Shown: positions 33,710 through 41,271 of the stretch, in pieces
How positions within the stretch are numbered: position 1 is the stretch's first letter
How the letters are laid out: the number at the start of each line of letters is the position of its first letter
NCBI RefSeq assembly: GCF_036227565.1
Contig: NZ_CP109460.1
Span: forward strand, 1 to 64,000
From: Streptomyces sp. NBC_01454
GTDB taxonomy: Bacteria; Actinomycetota; Actinomycetes; Streptomycetales; Streptomycetaceae
Length of the DNA stretch: 64,000 bases
Reading direction: 5' to 3'
Program-made: the position numbers and the translations under genes
The notes under the pieces: generated by a model
The model's database searches: none
Seen by the model: the letters and a program-made list of their open reading frames with translations, nothing else
Told to the model about the DNA's origin: nothing

Positions 33710-35659
33710 TCAGCCCGGGAGGGGGATGAACAGCAGGATGCCGTGGGCGGTGGCGGCGGTGTAGCAGGCATTGCCGGGGAAGGTGGCGGTGTAGAAGGGG
33801 GTGGCGATGGCGAAGACGGGGACGATGGCGTTGTGGATGGTGGCGGTGCCGTTGGCGTCGGTGACGGCGGTGCCGAGGTTGACCGGGCCGAAGAGCGTGG
33901 TGGCGGTGAAGGTCACCGGCTGACCGGCCACCGGCATCCCCGAGGTGGTCCTCAGGGTGGCGCTGAGGGTGGGGATGTAGAACTCGGGCAGCGGGGTCAG
34001 CCGGAGCCGGATCGTGCCTGGCTGCGCGGTCAGCGTGGTGGGGGTGCGGTTCACGGTGACGGGGGTGCTGGCGTTGGAGCCGGTGAAGCAGCTGTCACCG
34101 CCGTAGGCGGCGGTGAGGGTGCCGGTGGTCAGGGCGGTGGTGGTGAAGCATGCCTGCCCCGATGCGTTGACGGGGACCACCTGGGTTTGGCCGTTGGGGA
34201 GGGTGAAGGTGACCGTGCCGGTCGGCACCGTGGTGGTGGCCGGCGCCGGGGTGATGGTGGCGCATACCGTCACGCTCTGACCGCAGGTGGAGGGGTTCGG
34301 CGTCACCGACAGCGTCGTCGTGGTGGGGTTGGAGTTCACGGTGACGGGGGTGGGATTGCCGTTCACGGTCGCGGTGAACGTACCGGCGGTGTAGGTGTGG
34401 GTGGTCTGCCCGCTCCCGGTGGCGTCCAGGGGGACGGTGACCGTGGGGCTGCTGTCCCCGAAGTCCACCACCGCTGTCCCGTTCGGAGTCCCCCCGGAAA
34501 TGCTGAACGTCACCGGTTGCCCGCACACCGGCGCCGCAGGCGAGGTCGTCACCGTCAACGGCGAAATCTCCGTCACGCTGGCCGAATTGGCGTTGGTGAC
34601 GTAGACGTTGCTGTTCGGTGCCGCCGCCACCGAGAACGGGAACGCGCCGACGGGGACGGTGGCCAGGACCGTGTTCGTGGCGCTGCTGATCACCGTCACA
34701 TTGTTGGAACTGCTGTTGCCGACGTAGACGTTGCCGGTCGGCGCCACCGCCACCCCGAACGGGCCCCCGCCGGTGGGGACGGTGGCCAGGACGGTGTTCG
34801 TGGTGCTGCTGATCACCGTCACGTTGTTGGAAACGGTGTTGGTGACGTAGACGTTGCCGTTCGGCGCGATCGCGATCACCCCCGGGACCGTGCCGGCGGG
34901 GACGGTGGCCACGACAGTGTTGGTGGCGCTGTCGATCACCGTCACGTTGTTCGAGGTCTGGTTGGCGATGTAGACGTTGCCGTTCTGCGCCACCGCCGCC
35001 GCGCCCGGGAACCCACCGGTGGGGAGGGTGGTAATGACGGTGTTCGTGGCGCTGCTGATCACCGTCGCGGTGCCAGCGTTCCGGTTGGCGACGTAGACGT
35101 TGCCGTTCTGCGCCACCGCCACCGCGTCCGGGACCGCGCCGACGGGGACGGTGGCCACGACGGCGTTCGTGGTGCTGTTGATCACCGTCACGTTGTTCGA
35201 AGTGCTGTTGGCGACGTAGACGTTGCCGTTCGGCGCCACCGCCAATGCGAACGGGCCCCCGCCGACGGGGACGGTGGCCAGGACCGTGTTCGTGGCGCTG
35301 CTGATCACCGTCACGTTGTTCGAGCTCTGATTGGTGACGTAGACGTTGCCGTTCGGCGCCACCGCAATCATGGCCGGGCCTGAGCCGGCGGGGACCGTGG
35401 CCAGGACGGTGTTCGTGACGCTGCTGATCACCGTCACATTGTTCGAATTGGCGTTGCCGACGTAGACGTTGCCGTTCGGCGCCACGGCCACCGCCAGCGG
35501 GCTCGTGCCCGCCGGGATCGTCACCGTGGAGAACGCCGCACTGAACAGCGTGGGCGCAAGCCCCCGTACCGCGGCCACCTCAGATCCACCGGCCGGTACA
35601 ACCGGCCGAACCCCGCCGGCTACCGCCGGAGCTGCCAACCAACTCGTAGTCGGTTCCAT
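33710..35659 (-). CDS. YVTN beta-propeller protein with Ig-like domains
   Basis: A 649-residue protein. From about residue 55 to 375 there are eight 42-residue YVTN-type blades (NGNVYVxNxxSNNVTVISS...NTVLATVP), nearly identical to one another. After a linker come a PKD/Ig-like segment (CGQPVTFSISGGTPNGTAVV) and Ig-like Big_3-type segments (CGQSVTVCATITPAP, GQPVTFTATTLFGPV). The product looks extracellular and adhesive, but the N-terminus MEPTTSWLAAPAVAGG is not a classical signal peptide and no LPXTG or membrane anchor is seen. AGAGAGG lies upstream of ATG 35659. Such proteins bind surfaces or partners; ligand unknown. Confidence 0.75.
   Translation of the reverse strand: MEPTTSWLAAPAVAGGVRPVVPAGGSEVAAVRGLAPTLFSAAFSTVTIPAGTSPLAVAVAPNGNVYVGNANSNNVTVISSVTNTVLATVPAGSGPAMIAVAPNGNVYVTNQSSNNVTVISSATNTVLATVPVGGGPFALAVAPNGNVYVANSTSNNVTVINSTTNAVVATVPVGAVPDAVAVAQNGNVYVANRNAGTATVISSATNTVITTLPTGGFPGAAAVAQNGNVYIANQTSNNVTVIDSATNTVVATVPAGTVPGVIAIAPNGNVYVTNTVSNNVTVISSTTNTVLATVPTGGGPFGVAVAPTGNVYVGNSSSNNVTVISSATNTVLATVPVGAFPFSVAAAPNSNVYVTNANSASVTEISPLTVTTSPAAPVCGQPVTFSISGGTPNGTAVVDFGDSSPTVTVPLDATGSGQTTHTYTAGTFTATVNGNPTPVTVNSNPTTTTLSVTPNPSTCGQSVTVCATITPAPATTTVPTGTVTFTLPNGQTQVVPVNASGQACFTTTALTTGTLTAAYGGDSCFTGSNASTPVTVNRTPTTLTAQPGTIRLRLTPLPEFYIPTLSATLRTTSGMPVAGQPVTFTATTLFGPVNLGTAVTDANGTATIHNAIVPVFAIATPFYTATFPGNACYTAATAHGILLFIPLPG
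34580..35510 (-). repeat. 126-base tandem repeats coding the propeller blades
   Basis: About 7.5 units of 126 bases, with long shared stretches such as ACGTAGACGTTGCCGTTCGG recurring at each blade. Copy-number change by recombination is likely. Confidence 0.8.
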
Positions 35660-36100
35660 GACAAACCTCTCTCAGTTGAGAGGGTCGCCCAAGAAATCCC
35701 ACCGGGGCCCGCGTCGCACGACGCCGGTATACGCGAACCGGATCACCGCTTGCACACCGGGACAGAGGAAGGACACACCGAGCCGTGCCACGCATCCGCG
35801 CACCACAGGGGTTGCCTCTCTCCCCGGAGAGATGGGCAACCCACCGGAAAACGGTCACCACCATTAACCCGAAATAACCAATACGACACCACACCCTTGA
35901 CTCGACTTCACCCGGACAGACCAATGCGCAGCCCAACCCGGGCACGCCGTAAGAGAGGACGAACTGCCACGCAATGTGGCCCGGAACGTGGAGCTGAGCA
36001 GGGGACGAAGCGAGAGATGGAGCCGCTGACCGTGAAGGAGGGCGAACCTGACAGGCAGCCGGCTCGACGGCCACGTCACGGCAGGAGTCTGCTCGCCGCA
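35660..36100. other. Promoter side of the YVTN gene, no supported gene
   Basis: About 440 bases with no family-like frame. It separates the propeller gene from the ISL3 relic. Confidence 0.4.
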
Positions 36101-36560
36101 TCACGCCGCCACCTCGCCGGGGCGCCCGACCAGTCTGCCGTTGACGAATACCGCTCCTGCGCGGACGTTCATCCGGGCGTCGGCCCGGCCCGCGAGCGCA
36201 AGACCGACCGACACCGGCGTCGACCGCAGCCGCTCGGCCCGTCGCCCGAACCTGCGCGTGAGACCGGGTACTTGCTCGGCGAAGGTCATGCGCTCGCAGG
36301 ATTCCTCATCGCAGACGAACCGCCGCACCCGCGACGACACCACGACGAACTTGCCCGCCGTCGGCAGATCACGAGGAAGACGCAGGCGGGAGCCGTGAAT
36401 TCGCCCCGACCAGCACCCGCACCCCGGACAGGCCGCCCGTCCCGCGGTCGTACGGGCCTCGATCCGGACGACCCGTGTCGATCACCTCGACCGATTCCAC
36501 CAACACGCCCTCGAGCGGGGAAAACAGCAGTTCGTTCAACTGCGGCAGCACTTCGTTCAC
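36101..36560 (-). pseudogene. ISL3-family transposase N-terminal relic
   Basis: One frame gives NEVLPQLNELLFSPLEGVLV and ESVEVIDTG at the start, and another VRRFVCDEESCERMTFAEQV with PGLTRRFGRR and SVGLALAGRADARM. These are the zinc-finger and helix-turn-helix N-terminal parts of ISL3 transposases. A frame change and a deletion separate them, and the catalytic domain is lost. It lies directly left of the 82-base repeat that begins the methyltransferase cassette. Confidence 0.7.
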
Positions 36561-36624
36561 GGCGAAGGGCTGCCGACCACACCACCGTCCAGCCAGGCGG
36601 TTTTCGGGCGGACTTCACTGGCCG

Positions 36625-37663
36625 TAGGCGGTCAGGCGCGCATGACTGGCCGGCCGCGCATGAACCTGGCTCCACTCATCAGGCCACTTGAAATCGATCA
36701 TCTAGGGAACCGGGAGGCGCTCTACCGGCGGACCGCCGAGATCAGTCCGCCGGGCCGCTCCTCACGTTGCGGCGGGGTGCTGATCGGGCGGCCGTAGGCG
36801 GCAGCACGCTCGCGCAGGGTGTGGCAGCTGGCCTCCCAGCCGTGCCCGGCCAGCCAGCCCACCGGGTCGTCGGGCATCTCCGAGACCCACATGGATGCCG
36901 CCGATCCCGGCACGGCGTCCGCGCCGAAGCGCTCGATCACACCGCGCGAGCCCAATGTCAGCCCCATCCGACTGCCTGCCGCCGACTGCGCGCTGATCCG
37001 GGCCAGCAGCAGTTCCACCGCGTCCTCGGGCAGATAGATCAGCAGTCCTTCGGCGATCCACACGGTCGGCACCGCCGGGTCGTGCCCTGCGGCGGCCAGC
37101 GCGCCTGGCCAGTCCTCACGCAGATCCACCGCGACAGCGATCCGCTCGCAGCCTGCGACGGCCCGCTCCTGGCGCAGCACCGAAGCCTTGAAGTCCAGTG
37201 GCGCGGCGGTGTCGACCTCGAACAGCCGGGTGCCCTCGGGCCAGTCCATCCGGAAGGCCCGGCTGTCCATGCCGGCGCCGAGCAGCACGACCTGCCGGAC
37301 TCCGGACGCGGAGGCCTGCTGCAACAGGTCGTCGAGGAACTTCGTCCTGATGACGATGGAGAACGACACGGCCAGCCGGCGGCGTCGCGCGGCCTCGTCA
37401 TCGGGCAGCGGCGGCGAGGAGGGCCACAGGCCACCGGCGGTGGCGAAGGCCTGTGCCAGTGGGTCGCGGAACAGCGCGTTCTCCCGCTCGGTCTCCAGCG
37501 CCCGCACCCTGGCCACTCCCACCGCCGTGGCCCACACTCCCGACGGCTGCACCCGCTCCTGCTCATCAGTCACCGCGCCAGCCTAGATGATCGATCCAAG
37601 GGGCCTGATGAGGGGAGCTAGCCTCATGCGCGGCCAGCCGGTCATGCGCGCACTGACCGCCTA
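36625..37663. mobile_element. Methyltransferase cassette between 82-bp inverted repeats
   Basis: Bases 36625-36706 and 37582-37663 are imperfect inverted repeats of 82 bases, about 85% identical by eye; the inner part TCGATCATCTAGG is exact and the outer part includes GGCGGTCAG. They closely flank one methyltransferase gene (stop 16 bases and start 9 bases from the repeats). There is no transposase inside. The structure resembles a non-autonomous transposon; no target duplication is evident. Confidence 0.55.
36722..37573 (-). CDS. SAM-dependent methyltransferase, TIGR00027/LCM-like
   Basis: A 283-residue class I methyltransferase. The start EQERVQPSGVWATAVGVARV and the SAM-binding VVLLGAGMDSRAFRMDWPEG (near residue 95) are typical of the TIGR00027 group, related to leucine carboxyl methyltransferases and common in actinobacteria. 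VDLREDWPGAL and WIAEGLLIYLPEDAVELLL are the later motifs. The group is linked to O-methylation of carboxylates in polyketide or fatty acid metabolism, but most members are uncharacterised. It is framed exactly by 82-base inverted repeats, which suggests it moves as cargo. Confidence 0.85.
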   Translation of the reverse strand: MTDEQERVQPSGVWATAVGVARVRALETERENALFRDPLAQAFATAGGLWPSSPPLPDDEAARRRRLAVSFSIVIRTKFLDDLLQQASASGVRQVVLLGAGMDSRAFRMDWPEGTRLFEVDTAAPLDFKASVLRQERAVAGCERIAVAVDLREDWPGALAAAGHDPAVPTVWIAEGLLIYLPEDAVELLLARISAQSAAGSRMGLTLGSRGVIERFGADAVPGSAASMWVSEMPDDPVGWLAGHGWEASCHTLRERAAAYGRPISTPPQREERPGGLISAVRR

Positions 37664-37741
37664 TGACCACTAAAACGAGGGCAGGGCCCGATGCCAGGAA
37701 GGTCCCAGCTTCGGACCTTCTGAGCCACGGCCGTTCGCGAT

Positions 37742-37930
37742 GTGATGAGGGTGCCGAAGGGCCGCCAGCCGGGCCGCCGGCCGGTGGTCATTATCGGGGC
37801 GGACAAGCCCGCCGCCGCAGGCGCCACTCCGGCCATCACGCTCACCGACAACTTCTCCGTGGAGGGCGCGACCCTCGGCCGGCAGCCGAACAAAGACGGC
37901 GGCAACAGCGGCGCCATGTGGTTCGAGTGA
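37742..37930 (+). CDS. Possible small protein or gene remnant
   Basis: A 62-codon frame (VPKGRQPGRRPVVIIGADKP ... TDNFSVEGATLGRQPNKDGG, ending MWFE) has very high third-position GC, like true genes here. There is no ribosome site and no recognised family, so it may be the tail of a truncated gene. Confidence 0.3.
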   Translation: MMRVPKGRQPGRRPVVIIGADKPAAAGATPAITLTDNFSVEGATLGRQPNKDGGNSGAMWFE

Positions 37931-38079
37931 CCGCGACCGCACGGCAATTCGGGGAGGGTGGCTCTGCCGGCCCCCCCCGCTCGTTTCGGAAGGGAGAGGC
38001 TCATGAGCGGGGAATGGATCACCGGCGGCGACGCCTCGACACCGGCGTGGAGCGAAGGACACGCGGCAGGTGGCGAAGG

Positions 38080-38169
38080 GTGCCCTCCGCGCAGGCGGAG
38101 GTGGGCCGCTTGGCAGGCTCCACCCCATCCTGATCGGTGTGTGCTCTCCGCGCAGACGAATACGGCATC
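38080..38169. CRISPR. Degenerate two-repeat CRISPR relic (type I-E-like)
   Basis: A 29-base unit at 38080-38108 (GTGCCCTCCGCGCAGGCGGA then GGTGGGCCG) is followed by exactly 32 bases and then GTGCTCTCCGCGCAGACG at 38141, decaying afterwards. The 61-base period and the CTCCGC/GCGGAG stem match actinobacterial type I-E repeats. There are no cas genes in the window. With only two repeats this is a relic at most. Confidence 0.4.
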
Positions 38170-38204
38170 TACCGCGGGACCGGCGACGGCACGTAGACAA
38201 CAGG

Positions 38205-38234
38205 GGCCGTACCGCCCGATCGGCAGGTACGGCC
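38205..38234. terminator. Hairpin upstream of the AraC stop region
   Basis: A 9-bp stem (38205-38213 with 38226-38234) and 12-base loop; it may terminate minus-strand transcription 220 bases beyond the AraC gene. Confidence 0.4.
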
Positions 38235-38453
38235 TGTCAATTTCCATTCCGCATCGGTCAGTTCAGGGCGAGTCATCCCAGCCTTCTACCCAGACCAGCA
38301 CTGCAGAACTGGGGGAAATGGCTCAGCAGCGCGCAACCCCAAGCGCACTGGGAATTTCTCAACTTGACGCCGTGCCAGACCACCAGGTCGGCACGTTCGC
38401 CCCGGCACGAAAGGGAGCCGGCGTTCGCCCGGCACCCGGATTCCGAATTCCTC

Positions 38454-39434
38454 CTATGCCCGCAACGTCTCCGAAGGCGACTCCCCGAACTGTTCGCGGT
38501 ACGAGAGTGAGAAACGGCCCGGGTGCAGGAAGCCCCAGCGAGAGGCGACGGCGGTGACGGTCGCGGCACTCGGGTCGGAGGCCAGGAGTTCCTTGCGTAC
38601 GCGATCCAGGCGGACCTCGCGCAGGTACGCGAGCGGTGTCGTGTCGAGATGCCGGCGGAAGCCGTCCTGAAGGGCCCGTACGCCGACGCCGACGCATTCC
38701 GCGATCTCCGCGACCGTGAGCGGCTCGTCGGCATGTCCCTCGATGACCTCCATGGCGCGGCGGACCGCGGGCGGTGCGACGCGCGGCTGCTCGCCGAGCA
38801 GCGCCGACGTGTAGTTGTTGGGCTGGGCCATCAACAGCTGGGTCATGAGGAGTGATTCAAGCTGTTTTGTCACGACGGGCTGGCTCGTCATGCCACCAGG
38901 CCCCTCCGCCTCCCGGCGCATGAGGTCGACGATGTTGAGCCAGGATCGGGAGCCCGGTGTGGTGAGGTTCATGCCGAGCGAGAAGAAGATCGGGCGGCGC
39001 ACGGCGCGGCCGAGCAAACTGCCCAGGTGCGATTCCAGTGAGGATCGGTCGAACCACACGATCAGCTGCGGATTGCCGTCACCCCAGCGCATGTCCAACT
39101 TTCCGGTCGGAGAGGGGACAGAAGCGAGTTCTGGGGAGGAAATGATCTCCTCGCGGCCGCAGGTGATTTCGGCGTAACCGGCGAGCGGGATCTGGACAAG
39201 GAAAAAGCTCTCCAGATCGCCCGGCGTGATCCGGACTTCCGTGCCGTAATCGAGGTAATAGAGACCTGTCCGATCGAAGGGTGCGCCGTGCAGCCGGGCG
39301 TCGAGTGTCGCCGAGCGCCGCACGATGCGCAGCTCATGCGGACAGAAGGCGCGGCCGACCTCGGCCCGCGCCTCCCAGATGTCCGTTGTATGGAACCGCT
39401 GGTGATTTGCGAGGGGGGACTCTTCAGCGGGCAT
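38454..39434 (-). CDS. AraC-family regulator of the styrene/indole monooxygenase genes
   Basis: A 326-residue regulator. ATG 39434 has GGAGG five bases upstream. The N-terminal half is an AraC-binding-like sensor (FDRTGLYYLDYGTEVRITPG, FFLVQIPLAGYAEITCGRE). The C-terminal half holds two helix-turn-helix motifs: EPLTVAEIAECVGVGVRALQ and VASRWGFLHPGRFSLSYREQ. It belongs to the group that activates aromatic-oxygenase genes in response to the substrate. It is divergent from styA1 across 535 bases containing direct repeats and a long hairpin, so it probably activates styA1-styA2B. Confidence 0.85.
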   Translation of the reverse strand: MPAEESPLANHQRFHTTDIWEARAEVGRAFCPHELRIVRRSATLDARLHGAPFDRTGLYYLDYGTEVRITPGDLESFFLVQIPLAGYAEITCGREEIISSPELASVPSPTGKLDMRWGDGNPQLIVWFDRSSLESHLGSLLGRAVRRPIFFSLGMNLTTPGSRSWLNIVDLMRREAEGPGGMTSQPVVTKQLESLLMTQLLMAQPNNYTSALLGEQPRVAPPAVRRAMEVIEGHADEPLTVAEIAECVGVGVRALQDGFRRHLDTTPLAYLREVRLDRVRKELLASDPSAATVTAVASRWGFLHPGRFSLSYREQFGESPSETLRA

Positions 39435-39805
39435 GTGAACCTCCACCGCCGAGATGCGCGATCGGGACAGCAACCCGCGTGATCCGGATAGCGGAGGTGA
39501 TCTTGCCATACCAAGATTGATCCCCGACCGCCGCGGCCCCGAGAGAATCCTGGGAATCAACAATGCAGGGAGTGCCGGGCCGGACTGCGCTCGTCAGAGG
39601 CGGAGTCACGCCCAGCGGACAGCCCGTCGCATGCGCGCTGCGCGTATGACGCGCGACCGGCGCGGCGAGGGCCGCCAAGGCCGTACCCCCGCACGTCGCG
39701 GCACCCTTGCCGCTGCTGCCCCGGCCCGCCGATTCGGCCGGGCCCCTCTAGCCGGCCGGGTTACCCGGGGTCCATCCCCCGGCCCTACGGGTGCCCCGGC
39801 CTCCC

Positions 39806-39842
39806 GCGGCTGCCCGCCAACCCCCCTCCGGCGGGCAGCCGC
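39806..39842 (+). promoter_or_regulatory. Strong leader hairpin upstream of styA1
   Basis: A perfect 13-bp stem (39806-39818 with 39830-39842) and an 11-base C-rich loop, 128 bases before the styA1 ATG and with no gene upstream on this strand. It may act as an attenuator or block outside transcription. Confidence 0.45.
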
Positions 39843-39900
39843 ATTCCACACCACCGCCGCCCACTCGTTGACGCCGCCACGTGCCGAAACGCCGCACAGT

Positions 39901-39931
39901 GCACGGCACTGCACGGCACCGCACGGCACCG
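39901..39931 (+). repeat. Three 10-base direct repeats
   Basis: GCACGGCACT, GCACGGCACC and GCACGGCACC follow head to tail, 39 bases before styA1. One repeat per helical turn could suit binding of an AraC dimer, but the location near the start is closer than usual for activation. Confidence 0.6.
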
Positions 39932-39969
39932 CTCACAAACCGCACGCCCAACCCCCGGAGATCCCCCTC

Positions 39970-41190
39970 ATGCGCAAGATCACCATCGTCGGAGCCGGCC
40001 AGGCCGGTCTTCAGCTCGGCATCGGCCTGATCGACCACGGTTTTGACGTCACCCTCGTGTCCAACCGCACCGGAGACCAGATCCGCGAGGGCCGGGTCAT
40101 GTCCAGCCAGGCCATGTTCGGGACCGCACTGGCCCACGAGCGCAACCTCGGCCTCGACTTCTGGGGCAACGCCTGCCCGTCGATCGACGGTCTCGGCGTG
40201 TGCATCGCCGACGGCCAGGGCGGCCGGGCGCTCTCCTTCGACGCCCGCCTCGAGGCCACCGCCCGCTCCATCGACCAGCGCGTCAAAATGCCACTTTGGA
40301 TGGGCGAGTTCGCGCGCCGCGGCGGCCGTCTGGAGCTCTGCGAGGCCGGCATCGAGGACCTGGAGCGCTACGCCGCCGAGTCCGACCTGGTGATCGTCGC
40401 GGCCGGCAAGGGTGCGATCGCCGGGCTGTTCGAGCGGGACGCCATGCGTTCCCCGTACGACGCGCCCCAGCGCGCGCTGGCCCTGGCGTACGTCACCGGC
40501 ATGGCAGCGCTGCCCGACCGCCCCGGCGTCAGCTTCAACGTCATCCCCGGTGTGGGTGAGTACTTCACCATGCCCAGCCTCACCACCAGCGGCCCCTGCG
40601 ACATCATGTTCTTCGAGGGCATCCCGGGTGGCCCGCTCGACTGCTTCGACGGGCTCACCCCCCACCAGCAGCTGGCGAAGTTCCAGGAACTGCTGCGGAC
40701 GTACATTCCGTGGGAGGCCGAGCGCTGCACCGATGTCACGCTCACCGACGGGAACGGCACCCTCGCGGGCCGCTTCGCGCCGACCGTCCGCAAGCCTGTC
40801 GCCACGCTGCCCTCTGGCGCGCAGGTACTCGGCCTCGCCGACGTCGTCGTCCTCAACGACCCGATCACCGGCCAGGGGTCCAACAACGCCTCGAAGTGCG
40901 CGGCCTCCTACCTCGCCACCATCCTGGACCACGGCGAGCGCCCGTACGACGCCGCGTTCATGGAGCTGGCCTTCGGCCGCTTCTGGGACAACGCGCAATC
41001 CGCCACGGCCTGGACCAACGCGATGCTCGGCGCCCCGCCGCAGCACGTCCTGGAGATCTTCGGCGCGGCGAGCGCCAACTCCCGTATCTCCGCCCGCTTC
41101 GTCAACGGCTTCGACGACCCGCGCGATGTGCACCACTGGTTCCTGGACCCGGTCGCCGCGAGGAACTACCTGACGGAGGCGGGCGCCTGA
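39970..41190 (+). CDS. styA1: Styrene/indole monooxygenase, StyA1 type
   Basis: A 406-residue FADH2-dependent epoxidase-like flavoprotein. The FAD site is at residues 7-13 (VGAGQAG). Characteristic StyA segments follow: GDQIREGRVMSSQAMFGTAL, SIDQRVKMPLWMGEFARRGG, PGVGEYFTMPSLTTSGPCDI and VVVLNDPITGQGSNNASKCA. The family epoxidises styrene or indole with flavin reduced by a partner. No separate reductase gene exists here; the next gene supplies a fused one. The pair matches the styA1/styA2B order described in Rhodococcus opacus 1CP. GGAG lies about ten bases before the ATG. Confidence 0.9.
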   Translation: MRKITIVGAGQAGLQLGIGLIDHGFDVTLVSNRTGDQIREGRVMSSQAMFGTALAHERNLGLDFWGNACPSIDGLGVCIADGQGGRALSFDARLEATARSIDQRVKMPLWMGEFARRGGRLELCEAGIEDLERYAAESDLVIVAAGKGAIAGLFERDAMRSPYDAPQRALALAYVTGMAALPDRPGVSFNVIPGVGEYFTMPSLTTSGPCDIMFFEGIPGGPLDCFDGLTPHQQLAKFQELLRTYIPWEAERCTDVTLTDGNGTLAGRFAPTVRKPVATLPSGAQVLGLADVVVLNDPITGQGSNNASKCAASYLATILDHGERPYDAAFMELAFGRFWDNAQSATAWTNAMLGAPPQHVLEIFGAASANSRISARFVNGFDDPRDVHHWFLDPVAARNYLTEAGA

Positions 41191-41271
41191 CTGATCGTCG
41201 GGAGCTGGGCACAGCAAACTGACACCATGTCAGCGATCTGACGTACGAGAACAGGAACAGGACAGCAGGGC

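Noticed and set aside
33704..35383. A 559-residue plus-strand open frame opposite the YVTN gene
   Set aside because: It is Gly/Asp/Arg repeat sequence created by the tandem repeats of the true minus-strand gene.
34580..35510. Regular repeats considered as a CRISPR array
   Set aside because: The 126-base unit is coding, continuous and lacks spacers.
39748..41217. A 489-residue minus-strand frame opposite styA1
   Set aside because: Shadow of the monooxygenase gene; no family motif and no ribosome site.
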